The notes: generated from the sequence alone by a model not told the origin. Counted from the first letter of the stretch, positions 1 through 6,698 are shown. The stretch: 64,000 nucleotides of DNA from JAGNLV01 sp964612145 (GCA_964612145.1 CAZTBP010000001.1:62001-126000); one strand, 5' to 3'. A program made the numbers and translations.

Positions 1-114
1 TGATAGTGTGGCGAAATGGGAAGCCTCGGCCAGAAACGATCAGCCGTTCGATGATTGCGAGGGATGTATATGCCGCATTTTTGCATGACGCATTCGCAAA
101 TTTCAAGTGACGCT

Positions 115-219
115 CTACTCCGGCCCTTCCACGGGTTTCACGAGCGCCTCGAGGTCGATAGATTCGGCCGCCTGGATAGCAATAACCAGGAGATCCCAGT
201 CGGAAGGTTTGTCGGACAC
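115..219 (-). CDS. Possible 34-residue small protein
   Basis: A GTG-initiated frame of 34 codons preceded by a strong AGGAGG ribosome-binding site four bases upstream. The product is acidic and probably helical, with a central DLLVIAIQAAESIDLEAL stretch. No family is recognised. An open frame without an ATG overlaps its downstream side and runs off the left edge (TTG at 106). The rest of 1-418 shows no other convincing gene. Support rests only on the ribosome-binding site and the amphipathic composition. Confidence 0.3.
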   Translation of the reverse strand: MSDKPSDWDLLVIAIQAAESIDLEALVKPVEGPE

Positions 220-418
220 GGCGCCTCCTGTAGCTTCAAGAACCTGGCCTCTGATGGGCCGTAAGCCGGTCCGGGGCACCACGGCGGAGCCAATGTACCA
301 GACGGCTCCTCGCCCCGGGCCGCTATAGATAACATCGCAGGTAGTCCGTTACAGAGCAAGAGAAATTGAGGTGAACATCTTCGACAGTTTGGGTAACGGG
401 AGGAGAGGAGCGAGGGCG

Positions 419-709
419 TTAGTCGTCTAACTCTGAAAGTTCCTCGGCAGTGAGGGGCGTTTTATTGATTTTTTTTGCAGTCTTTTTCGTTGCTCGGTAG
501 AAGACTTCGGCGTCGTAGCCGGTATTGTTGATGATGATTTTCATACCAGGCGTCCCGAAGCCAGCCTTCTCGCCCATGTCTACTTGGGCAATGCGGTCGC
601 CCTTTTCATAATACTTATGATCGCCTACGAATTTCGTGTGCTCAAAGCCGAGAGCTTCTAAGCATTTGCAAACTTCATTCGGCTTAAGAGACGGGTATTT
701 CTTCGACAA
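419..709 (-). CDS. hicA: HicA-like toxin (mRNA interferase fold)
   Basis: 96 residues with the HicA layout: an N-terminal helix that selects a chain ending in LEALGFE, then a strand with GDHKYYEKGDR, where His31 occupies the position of the catalytic histidine of HicA RNases, then a strand and helix ending near YDAEVFY. HicA proteins carry a double-stranded-RNA-binding-like fold and cut mRNA when freed from HicB. The gene starts 26 bp inside the end of the upstream HicB-like gene, so the two are co-translated. It is longer than a minimal HicA (about 60 residues), with a lysine-rich C-terminal tail. Family assignment is by motif only. Confidence 0.6.
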   Translation of the reverse strand: MSKKYPSLKPNEVCKCLEALGFEHTKFVGDHKYYEKGDRIAQVDMGEKAGFGTPGMKIIINNTGYDAEVFYRATKKTAKKINKTPLTAEELSELDD

Positions 710-1052
710 AATTTCTCACCGGCAAAAATGGTTTGCGCGGGGTGAGAGACTTCTTCTTGCGCTTGGACTCCCCCCCCTCGCTCGTCATGCTCATCATAAC
801 ATTCAACCCATCCTGAAACTCCTTGACCATTTCAGGTGGGACAGAACGATAGACATACTTTTCCCAATCTTTCGGGTGCTCTGCCTGAATATAGGAAACG
901 TAGCTGCCGATTGCTTCGATAGCTTTCTTTACGGCCTCGTCGGCTGTCTTCCCTTGTCCAAACAGCCCCATGTTGACGCAGATTGCGGTGAATACACCGT
1001 CGGTCTGCTTTATATACCCCAATGCCTCGATGGTCTTCGGCTTCTGGGTCAT
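684..1052 (-). CDS. hicB: HicB-like antitoxin
   Basis: 122 residues. The N-terminal half has the HicB partial RNase-H-like signature: a strand reading VFTAICVNMGLFGQGKTADEAVKKAIEAI. The C-terminal third is Lys/Arg-rich and shows no clear ribbon-helix-helix or HTH motif, so DNA binding is not evident. The start is placed at the ATG at 1052 because GGAGG lies six bases upstream of it; an ATG four codons earlier would put that ribosome-binding site inside the gene. It precedes and overlaps the HicA-like gene, which reverses the commonest toxin-first order. Confidence 0.6.
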   Translation of the reverse strand: MTQKPKTIEALGYIKQTDGVFTAICVNMGLFGQGKTADEAVKKAIEAIGSYVSYIQAEHPKDWEKYVYRSVPPEMVKEFQDGLNVMMSMTSEGGESKRKKKSLTPRKPFLPVRNFVEEIPVS

Positions 1053-1153
1053 TGGTTCCTCCATGCCATCGTTTCGCGGACGGTTATCTAACCTTATCGG
1101 CTCGATGTACAGTCAAAATAATGTAAAGGCGGGTAAAAATTTTCTTTCCGCAA

Positions 1154-1184
1154 CACAATTGTCGCTCCCTTCACGACAATTGTG
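1154..1184. promoter_or_regulatory. Inverted repeat, candidate operator upstream of hicBA
   Basis: Two perfect 11-bp arms (CACAATTGTCG / CGACAATTGTG) separated by nine bases. Each arm also contains the 8-bp palindrome ACAATTGT, so the site looks like two identical dimer half-sites. It lies about 100 bp upstream of the HicB-like start, in a region without genes, where an autoregulatory toxin-antitoxin operator could sit. It could equally serve the plus-strand gene at 1390. No protein binding is shown. Confidence 0.45.
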
Positions 1185-1231
1185 ACCAACCGTTACAAGA
1201 ATACAGGCAAAATCTGCCGTTCGCAAGTACA

Positions 1232-1283
1232 ATTTTCTGCCTACACAGGCAAGCAGAAAATGTGCCGGATTCTGTCTTATAAT
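1232..1283 (+). promoter_or_regulatory. Second inverted repeat and a TATAAT box
   Basis: ATTTTCTGC and GCAGAAAAT form perfect 9-bp arms around a 12-base loop (1232-1261). A consensus TATAAT (1278-1283) follows 16 bases later, with no good -35 hexamer where one would be expected. The repeat would cover the upstream half of a plus-strand promoter for the small gene at 1390. The rest of 1065-1389 contains a ribosome-binding-site-like AAGGAGG at 1314-1320 but no convincing gene. Confidence 0.35.
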
Positions 1284-1389
1284 ACGGCTAAACCCTGTAA
1301 ATTGTTCCTGCTCAAGGAGGTTTTGGCGTCCTCAGCCCGAAAGTTTGTTCAGGTATCGACAATTAAGTGTGAATAGTGCATATTAGAAT

Positions 1390-1632
1390 ATGCAAAACCG
1401 CCCACGCAAAGGGAAGCGGAAAGACGCTAACGAGCTTGCCAAGACCGTAGTTGACGAGGCCACGTCCGAAGACGAGCCCCAGGACGAGCCGGAGCCGGAA
1501 GACGACGGCAAAGATCCGGCGGCTGTGGCGTTGGACCGCAAGGGTGGCAAAAAAGGCGGGAAAGCACAAGCCGCCAAGATGACCCCCGAAGAAAGGTCAG
1601 AAGCGGTGAGGAGGGCTGCGATAGCTAGGTGA
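1390..1632 (+). CDS. Small basic protein with GRKGGxKGGKA-type motif
   Basis: 80 residues in three segments: a basic start (about 1-12), an acidic Glu/Asp/Pro stretch (25-45), and a conserved-looking tail with AAVALDRKGGKKGGKAQAAK followed by MTPEERSEAVRRAAIAR. That tail resembles a widespread family of short, functionally uncharacterised bacterial proteins that usually end in a similar EERSEIARKAA(x)ARW motif. The lysine/glycine run would suit nucleic-acid contact, but this is inference. No good ribosome-binding site precedes the ATG. The gene converges with the toxin-like gene that ends at 1650. Confidence 0.55.
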   Translation: MQNRPRKGKRKDANELAKTVVDEATSEDEPQDEPEPEDDGKDPAAVALDRKGGKKGGKAQAAKMTPEERSEAVRRAAIAR

Positions 1633-1649
1633 AAGAGACGGAAGAGCGA

Positions 1650-2135
1650 TTAACTGTCTACTTCGTGCTTATAGTCAAACCACACAACGTGGAACACATT
1701 CCCCTGATGGAAACCAAAAATACGAAACTTACCGAATACTTGAAACTGGTAAGGCGGGTAGGTACTCGGGGCATCGCCTAATCGGGAAGAAAACCCCTCT
1801 CTTTGCCTCGTGCTTTTCCAAGTAACTTCGTGCGCATGGTAATCCCCTGCTTCGATTTCCCTCCACGTCATGCCCCCGAGCTTCTTTAGATGCTTAAATA
1901 GTAAACAGAAGTCTCTACACTTGGGAACCGCCTTGGCAGAGTATTTTTTGTGCTTGTCATCGTAATACCTAAAACAGAAGGTAGCCTCACATGTCAAGTA
2001 ATCGACCTGACGGAGCAACTCATCACGGCTCGGTATATCTGCCTCAGAGGAGATGTTCGGGGTTGGTAGCTTAAGAGCCGTCTTCGTTTTATCTCGTCTT
2101 TTTTGTTTCTTACGCCCCCCCATGCTCCCTTGCAT
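1650..2135 (-). CDS. Putative toxin partner of the Panacea antitoxin
   Basis: 161 residues. The first 25 are strongly basic (GGRKKQKRRDK). A middle segment contains cysteines and a YDDKHKKY motif. The C-terminal strand region reads FGFHQGNVFHVVWFDYKHEV, a His/Trp/Asp-rich block reminiscent of ends seen in proteins encoded beside Panacea antitoxins. The gene begins 26 bp before the end of the Panacea gene, so the two are translationally linked. Panacea (DUF4065) proteins are known to neutralise many unrelated toxin families, so position is the main evidence for a toxin role. The toxin class cannot be assigned. Confidence 0.45.
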   Translation of the reverse strand: MQGSMGGRKKQKRRDKTKTALKLPTPNISSEADIPSRDELLRQVDYLTCEATFCFRYYDDKHKKYSAKAVPKCRDFCLLFKHLKKLGGMTWREIEAGDYHAHEVTWKSTRQREGFSSRLGDAPSTYPPYQFQVFGKFRIFGFHQGNVFHVVWFDYKHEVDS

Positions 2136-2568
2136 ACCTTTCTCTGTAGTATTTCTTCATGACAAATGGCAGGATTTCGGTATTCTGGCCCTCAGCATGA
2201 GCATCTTTCCAAGGGCTTTCCGCATGGGTCATACTCACCAAAGCTGTGGCCGAAAAACTGCTGAAGATCCGATAAAATTCTTTCAGAAAATCGACCTGAT
2301 GTTTTTGGAAGTCAGCCTGTTCATTCCCTCTTACCTTGTAGGGAATAGGGGAGCTTTGATACTCTTTCCACCTGTGATAGACAGGTGGAATCACCGGGCC
2401 AAAATCCCACGCCTGAATCGGATCACTGAATAGGCGCCGGTCAAAGTTGACCAGATACCATGCCTGGGCGTAGTAAAGCAATTTCTGAAGCTTCAAGTTG
2501 GTAATGACGTCACCGTTCTGCCTCGCCCAACTAAGCAAGAGCTTCGCTACCTTGTTTGCGGTTACCAC
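2110..2568 (-). CDS. Panacea-domain (DUF4065, SocA/PanA-like) antitoxin
   Basis: 152 residues, the family's usual length. Diagnostic features are the N-terminal VTANKVAKLLLSWARQNGD, the core NLKLQKLLYYAQAWYL and the following FDRRLFSDPIQAWDFGPVIPPVY. These match the Panacea domain of the SocA antitoxin and PanA. Translation starts at a GTG with GGAGG seven bases upstream. The downstream overlapping gene is the presumed toxin. Two in-phase 8-bp direct repeats upstream (2611-2628) could be its operator. Domain identity is well supported; the antitoxin role follows from the family and the layout. Confidence 0.75.
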   Translation of the reverse strand: MVTANKVAKLLLSWARQNGDVITNLKLQKLLYYAQAWYLVNFDRRLFSDPIQAWDFGPVIPPVYHRWKEYQSSPIPYKVRGNEQADFQKHQVDFLKEFYRIFSSFSATALVSMTHAESPWKDAHAEGQNTEILPFVMKKYYRERYAREHGGA

Positions 2569-2610
2569 TTATATACCTCCATGTGGTTGTCGTCTATGTG
2601 TATTAAACGG

Positions 2611-2628
2611 AAAGTCGCGCAAAGTCGC
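2611..2628. promoter_or_regulatory. Phased direct repeats upstream of the Panacea operon
   Basis: Two copies of AAAGTCGC occur at 2611-2618 and 2621-2628, exactly one helical turn apart and 43-60 bp upstream of the GTG start of the Panacea gene. Such phased repeats are typical of sites bound cooperatively on one DNA face. No strong -35/-10 pair could be fitted around them. Confidence 0.3.
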
Positions 2629-2844
2629 CACAACAAGTATTTTCGAAGTTTTTAACAAAAAAATAGCAATCATCCGCATAAAAAGCACGTTCAGGTCACA
2701 TTCTTTGAACAATTTTTGTGGTTGTTAGACATTGGTTTACGGATAAACATAGCGAAACAGGCACGACCCGGCTGCATTAATTGCTTGACATAGCATTAGG
2801 ACGACGCCTTCTTGGGTGAAATCGACTGAAAAGAGAGGACCCCC

Positions 2845-3690
2845 ATGAACGATCAGACGAAAGCCTCGGGGAAGCAGGGAAAGAAGCTCAAGATTGGATA
2901 CGGTGTCAAGGTGCCAATCCTGTCGTTTGATGATGCCATTGAGGTTGTTGAAAAGGCTGGCAATACAATCGGATACGAGGGCGCATTGGATGATCTCTCG
3001 CGAGAAGCTGGTAACACACCAACCAGTTCAATATTCACGAAGAAGCTAGCCGCCTTGAAGAACTTTGGATTGATTACTGTGGCCGGAGATAAGTTCTATC
3101 TCACCGAGCTGGGGCAAGGTATTGTCAACCCAACTTCTCCTGAGCAAAGGGCCAATGCTATACTCGAATCTCTTTTGAAAATCGATGTACATCGTGCCAT
3201 TTACGAGAAATATAGGGGGAAACTGCTACCTGAACGCACCTATCTGGCTAACTTTATTCACAAGGACCTGGATATTCCCTTTGAACTCAAAAAAGAGTGG
3301 GCCGACTACTTCACCGAGGCGGCGGACTTCACGGGGATTCTCCATAAACGGGAAGGGGGGAGCTTCCAGGTAATGAGAAGGCCAGCATGGGAAGGCAACA
3401 ATGAGGAGAAGGGTGAAGCTACGGGAACGGACAATGAAAGTGGCGCTACGGCTGGCAGTCAGGTAGACGTATCGCCCACCGTAATTGCGTCGCGGGTACA
3501 GCAACACGGGATTATTGAATCCTCGGAGTGGGGGATACTTAACCAACGGCGAGTGTCTGGTGACCGTCGAGCGGTATTCGCTATCCCCGACGAGTTGACT
3601 AAAGCCGATGCCGACGGAATTAGAACGATACTCAAGGGTATTGAGGCGAGCTTGGAGGGTTTGATAAAGCGCGAGGAACTGTTGGAATGA
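2845..3690 (+). CDS. Winged-helix-like protein of unknown function
   Basis: 281 residues with an ATG preceded by a purine-rich AAAGAGAGGA. Residues 20-100 look like a winged helix: a helix (FDDAIEVVEKAG), a helix with FTKKLAALKNFGLITV and a wing ending in KFYLTELGQGIV, a pattern common in HTH regulators and in domains attached to restriction or defence proteins. A charged Gly/Asn/Glu linker (about 185-215) leads to a C-terminal domain with GDRRAVFAIPDELTKADADGIRTIL, a motif seen in assorted uncharacterised island proteins. No catalytic motif is visible. It stands alone between the Panacea operon and the tRNA pair. Confidence 0.6.
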   Translation: MNDQTKASGKQGKKLKIGYGVKVPILSFDDAIEVVEKAGNTIGYEGALDDLSREAGNTPTSSIFTKKLAALKNFGLITVAGDKFYLTELGQGIVNPTSPEQRANAILESLLKIDVHRAIYEKYRGKLLPERTYLANFIHKDLDIPFELKKEWADYFTEAADFTGILHKREGGSFQVMRRPAWEGNNEEKGEATGTDNESGATAGSQVDVSPTVIASRVQQHGIIESSEWGILNQRRVSGDRRAVFAIPDELTKADADGIRTILKGIEASLEGLIKREELLE

Positions 3691-3693
3691 ATA

Positions 3694-3717
3694 AGACCGA
3701 GGCGGTAACCTCGGTCT
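3694..3717 (+). terminator. Hairpin after the winged-helix gene
   Basis: AGACCGAGG and CCTCGGTCT form a perfect 9-bp stem with loop CGGTAA, starting four bases after the stop codon at 3690. No U-tract follows, so it may stabilise the mRNA end rather than terminate transcription. Confidence 0.4.
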
Positions 3718-3726
3718 CATAGATTT

Positions 3727-3796
3727 GGGGGTGACTCGGTGTGGGCTCCGGGCTTTGCATCCAGTGGGCCCAAGGGTTCGATTCCCTTCACCTCCA
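3727..3796 (+). tRNA. tRNA-like sequence without a normal anticodon arm
   Basis: GGGGGTG pairs with CACCTCC as a 7-bp acceptor stem (one G-T pair) followed by discriminator A. AAGGG-TTCGATT-CCCTT is a perfect T-arm, and TCGG/CCGG can form a D-stem. The remaining 20 bases cannot be folded into a 5-bp stem with a 7-base loop carrying T33, and the element is only 70 nt long. It is therefore either a decayed tRNA or a tRNA mimic. It lies nine bases upstream of the well-formed tRNA at 3806. Confidence 0.4.
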
Positions 3797-3805
3797 CAAC
3801 ATGTA

Positions 3806-3889
3806 GCCCCAGTGGCGAAACTGGTATACGCAGTAGTCTTTAAAACTACGGTCTTCACGGGCATGCGGGTTCGAGTCCCGCCTGGGGCA
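3806..3889 (+). tRNA. Type II (Leu-like) tRNA with anticodon TTA, predicted UAA suppressor
   Basis: GCCCCAG pairs with CTGGGGC (7 bp) with discriminator A73. The D-stem is GCG/CGC with an AAACTGGTATA loop typical of bacterial tRNA-Leu. The anticodon stem GTAGT/ACTAC encloses the loop CTTTAAA, so bases 34-36 are TTA, complementary to UAA. A 15-base variable region can form a short stem (GTC/GGC), and the T-arm is GCGGG-TTCGAGT-CCCGC. CCA is not encoded. The register is fixed by five perfect anticodon-stem pairs; moving it one base to read TAA (Leu) breaks the stem. LeuRS charging is inferred from A73, the D-loop and the type II form. Confidence 0.8.
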
Positions 3890-4307
3890 TTATTATTATC
3901 GCCTTTTTTCTACGTTCCCGCAAGGGCAAATATCCAAATCGCACCAACTTTTCTTAACTGCCCACGCATAATAGCTCATTTGCGGTTCATCCAAGCCATC
4001 GCCGAGCTCATCGCCGACGCGAGGATCCGGGAAGCATTGGAGGTGGCGAAAAATAAGAAGGCGGACTTTCGCCCGCCCACTGGAGGATAGAAGGTAACAC
4101 CACATACGTCCAGTCCTCCCCCTCGCTCTCCCGTATCCCCACGACTGCAAGCCCTCTGCATGTCCCTTACCTATATTATCGGCTGATCAACGCAACAGCT
4201 TGATCGGAATCTTCCCCCACCTGATTCTCTATTGACAACCGGCACCCGAATATTTTCTTTACATGCGAGACCGGGAATCTTCAAATACACAAAAGGGAGG
4301 ACCAAGA
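3890..4307. other. Stretch without a supported gene
   Basis: This 418-bp stretch follows the tRNA pair. A plus-strand frame (TTG at 3980 to the stop at 4090) encodes a helical 36-residue peptide, LRFIQAIAELIADARIREAL..., but has no ribosome-binding site; it may be a gene remnant. The final part carries the GGGAGG ribosome-binding site for the gene at 4308. No repeat or RNA structure was recognised. Confidence 0.4.
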
Positions 4308-4607
4308 ATGTCTGAATGGTTGCCTTTTGAGAGGGAGAACGTGGAAGAAATCCCTGCTGCCGCCGGCGTCTATGCGCTCGCCCAGGGCACCGAGATCATA
4401 TACTACGGCAGAGCTCTCGGTGTAACGTCGACGCTCAGGTCACGGTTAATGGACCACCTGGAGGGCGACGGCGACCGATGCACCAAGGCCGCAGATTGGT
4501 TTCGATACGAAGTCTGTTCGAACCCCGAGCGGAGGGAAATAGAGCTGTTAACCTTGCACCGCGACAAGCATAGCCGGCTGCCGCGATGCAACGATGTCAT
4601 GCCTTAG
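4308..4607 (+). CDS. GIY-YIG-like small protein
   Basis: 99 residues. The GIY-YIG nuclease core can be followed: AAAGVYALAQG (GVY in place of GIY), the second strand with YYGRA (in place of YIG), the following LRSRLMDHLEG with the catalytic-type Arg and His, a helix with Glu in ERREIELLTLH, and a final Asn in PRCNDV. The family cuts DNA through a single GIY-YIG domain; this protein has the domain and nothing else. The ATG at 4308 is chosen because GGGAGG lies seven bases upstream; a longer in-frame start at 4263 has none. A strong terminator follows 71 bp downstream. Confidence 0.6.
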   Translation: MSEWLPFERENVEEIPAAAGVYALAQGTEIIYYGRALGVTSTLRSRLMDHLEGDGDRCTKAADWFRYEVCSNPERREIELLTLHRDKHSRLPRCNDVMP

Positions 4608-4678
4608 CTACGTATAAAGTCTTAGAGAAGGTCGAGATCAAGCTCACCGAGTCGGCTGATCTCTACCACTCCTGGAAC

Positions 4679-4722
4679 CCCGCCGGCGTACCCTGCCTTT
4701 TGAGTGCCGGCGGGCGTTTTTT
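4679..4722 (+). terminator. Rho-independent terminator
   Basis: CCCGCCGGC and GCCGGCGGG form a perfect 9-bp GC-rich stem, followed after two bases by six T residues. It ends the transcript of the GIY-YIG-like gene. Confidence 0.8.
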
Positions 4723-4841
4723 ATCGCTGGTGAGCATGCGTGTGAGGACACTATTCGATTTCTGGAAATTCGCAGTATGAAGCCTTGACAAATGTTTGAT
4801 ATGCCGCTTACTATACCAACAAGCAATTTCGGGCGATTCAG

Positions 4842-5024
4842 GTGACTGGCAAGATTATTCTCGGGTTCGCTTTCATCCGGCCCTCATTCCTGATCGGCCT
4901 GGCGCAGACTCTCGACTTCGCCGGCTGCCTGTCGATTTACGACCTGCCGAGCAATGAAGAAGCGCTCTGCTCAGACTGGCTCGCCGTGGGTCAGGACATT
5001 CAACGCGCCATCGACAATTACTAA
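4842..5024 (+). CDS. Short conserved-type island protein
   Basis: 60 residues from a GTG. The sequence RPSFLIGLAQTLDFAGCL followed by a second segment SNEEALCSDWLAVGQDIQRAI matches a recurring small-protein pattern from mobile elements (LIGLARTLDFGG ... ALxSDWxAVGxDIRxAI) whose function is unknown to me. The ribosome-binding site is weak. A GC-rich hairpin with a pyrimidine-rich tail follows 13 bp after the stop. Confidence 0.55.
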   Translation: MTGKIILGFAFIRPSFLIGLAQTLDFAGCLSIYDLPSNEEALCSDWLAVGQDIQRAIDNY

Positions 5025-5036
5025 TCGCCCCCGTGA

Positions 5037-5097
5037 GCCCCGCCGGCACCCCCTCCCCATGTGCTGCGCCCCCCCGGTCGGCGGGGCCTCCCTTTTC
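5037..5097 (+). terminator. Probable terminator
   Basis: GCCCCGCCG and CGGCGGGGC form a perfect 9-bp stem with a long 33-base loop, followed by CTCCCTTTTCTT. It follows the short gene ending at 5024. The long loop and interrupted T-run make it weaker than the terminator at 4679. Confidence 0.5.
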
Positions 5098-5262
5098 TTG
5101 ACAACTCACCCTAGCCGGGCGATATTATTGTAGCGCCACGGAAGGCGATCGGGGAATGGAACTCCCGCGCAAATGTGAATCACGTGATACCGACCACGGA
5201 CACCGCTCCTGAATTCATGCGACCGTCACATGATTGGAGATGACTAAACACGTTGCTTTCTT

Positions 5263-5281
5263 GTACGTCAAAAAGACGTAC
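5263..5281. promoter_or_regulatory. Dyad upstream of the integrase operon
   Basis: GTACGTC-AAAAA-GACGTAC is a perfect 7-bp inverted repeat 20 bp before the small gene at 5301. Its size and place suit a repressor dimer site controlling the small gene and the integrase. No clear promoter could be fitted, although a TTGACA occurs at 5098-5103. Confidence 0.4.
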
Positions 5282-5300
5282 CCGCAAAGTGGGAGGCGAC

Positions 5301-5429
5301 GTGGAGGACATCTCGACTGTAGAGGGGCTGCTGTTTGCCCTCGAATTTGACGCACTTGCCAAGGAAGATCAGGAGCAGATTCTAAACCGCCTGAGACAAT
5401 GGAAAACGGATAACCTCGAAACTGGGTAG
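5301..5429 (+). CDS. 42-residue protein upstream of the integrase
   Basis: A GTG start with GGGAGG four bases upstream encodes a 42-residue acidic helical peptide (STVEGLLFALEFDALAKEDQ ... LNRLRQW). The stop lies two bases before the integrase ATG, so translation is probably coupled. Recombination-directionality factors and integrase regulators often occupy this position, but the peptide has no recognisable winged-helix or HTH motif, so no function is assigned. Confidence 0.5.
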   Translation: MEDISTVEGLLFALEFDALAKEDQEQILNRLRQWKTDNLETG

Positions 5430-5431
5430 CC

Positions 5432-6541
5432 ATGAAAAAGCCTCGACCACGTAAATATGACCGCGGCTGGCGTGTGAACTTCGAACACCCCCGCGGTGTC
5501 CGCCACCAAATACGGTTTCCTGACCGGAGCTATCCGGACGCCCGCCAGGCTGCCGAGGATTATATCGACGCTGTCCTGGGCGGAAAGCCGGCCGATCGCG
5601 AGACACTCACTGCTACCATCCGAATCTACCTCAACTGGGCGGAGCGCAGTGGCCAGAAGACGTCAAAGACCGTGGCCAGTGATCACCAGCGGCTGACTGC
5701 CTTCGCCGACTGGGCCAGGACGCAGAAAGTGATCTCACCACGTGATATCACATTGGATCACATCCGGGAGTTTCAGGCCTGGTTCTTCGACAATTTCCCG
5801 CTGTACAAAAACCGGCGCCGACGGTACATCGACGGCCTCGAGCCCGAGGAGTTGCAACGGCGCCGCCTGGTCAACTGGGACAAGTACCGGCTGGCCCTGT
5901 CGGCCTTCCTGTATTGGTGTGAATCGCGCGAATATGTGAAACGAAATGTGATCGCGGGGGCGAAAGAATTCAAGATCAAACGACAGCAGCGACTCGAGTT
6001 CCGCATCTACACCCCCGATGAACTCGAGCTGCTCTGGGCATGGTTCGACGGCCGCGAGGACCCGGCGATATCAGCCTTCTACCGGTTGTTGGCCTATACA
6101 GGCATGAGAGTCGGCGAAGTCAGGGCACTGCGCTGGCCGATGGTCGATCTCGAGGCCGGGATTATTCGCGTGGCCACCAAGACCAAAAGCAAGAAGGTTC
6201 GCTCGGTCCGGATGTCCGACAAACTCAGACCGTACCTCGAGGAGCTCCGCAAAAGATCAAAGGGCCGGACTGATTACGTCTTTGCTGATGGTCAGGGAGG
6301 CAAGAAATACCAACACTGTAACTGGTACCGACTCCTGCGCCAGGCGCTCGATGAACTCGAGCTGGAGCCGGGCCGGTTACATGATTTCCGACACACCTTT
6401 GGTGCCTCCCTGGCCCAGCAAGGCGTACCGATCGCGACGATCAGTGAGCTGATGGGACACGCGAGTATCGAGACGACCATGATTTACGTGCACTTCGCCC
6501 CGAAACATCTCAAAGCGGCTATCGAAAAGCTCCCCTATTAG
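5432..6541 (+). CDS. int: Tyrosine recombinase / integrase
   Basis: 369 residues. The N-terminal part (1-60) resembles an arm-binding domain, the middle (about 60-175) a SAM-like core-binding domain, and 190-369 is the catalytic domain. All signature residues are present: Arg226 in TGMRVGE, His317 and Arg320 in LHDFRH, His343 in LMGHAS, and the nucleophile Tyr352 in TTMIYVH. The gene points towards the 3' end of tRNA-Ser 167 bp downstream, as expected for an element inserted there. It follows the 42-residue gene with almost no gap. The protein appears complete. Confidence 0.93.
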   Translation: MKKPRPRKYDRGWRVNFEHPRGVRHQIRFPDRSYPDARQAAEDYIDAVLGGKPADRETLTATIRIYLNWAERSGQKTSKTVASDHQRLTAFADWARTQKVISPRDITLDHIREFQAWFFDNFPLYKNRRRRYIDGLEPEELQRRRLVNWDKYRLALSAFLYWCESREYVKRNVIAGAKEFKIKRQQRLEFRIYTPDELELLWAWFDGREDPAISAFYRLLAYTGMRVGEVRALRWPMVDLEAGIIRVATKTKSKKVRSVRMSDKLRPYLEELRKRSKGRTDYVFADGQGGKKYQHCNWYRLLRQALDELELEPGRLHDFRHTFGASLAQQGVPIATISELMGHASIETTMIYVHFAPKHLKAAIEKLPY

Positions 6542-6668
6542 CCCACGAAGATTAGTGTAAATGTTAGTGTGGAAACACTAAAATCGCGCCAATCAGTGCT
6601 GCCGCGAACCATGGACAAGACCCGTGACGAGTACTGCCCGCGCGTGCCCGAGGGTCCGTATAAAAGCT

Positions 6669-6698
6669 TTGGGGTGCCGTAAGTTACGACACCCCAAG
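6669..6698 (-). terminator. Terminator between integrase and tRNA-Ser
   Basis: TTGGGGTG and CACCCCAA form the base of a hairpin whose inner arms (CCGTAA/TTACGA) pair with one mismatch. On the minus strand it lies 11 bases beyond the tRNA-Ser 3' end and is followed by AAAGCTTTTAT. It probably ends the tRNA-Ser transcript and may also stop the convergent integrase transcript. Confidence 0.6.

Noticed and set aside
2..106. Possible gene running off the left edge on the minus strand
   Set aside because: The frame reads plausibly (KFANASCKNAAYTSLAIIERLIVSG), but the only start is a TTG without good spacing to a ribosome-binding site, and its end is outside the window.
3725..4090. A 121-residue plus-strand frame
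   Set aside because: It crosses the tRNA-like element and the suppressor tRNA; only its last 36 codons look protein-like and they lack a ribosome-binding site.
5098..5126. TTGACA with a TATTAT-like box before the integrase operon
   Set aside because: Spacing is 19 bases to TATTAT, or 17 to a poor GATATT, and it is about 170 bp from the first start codon.
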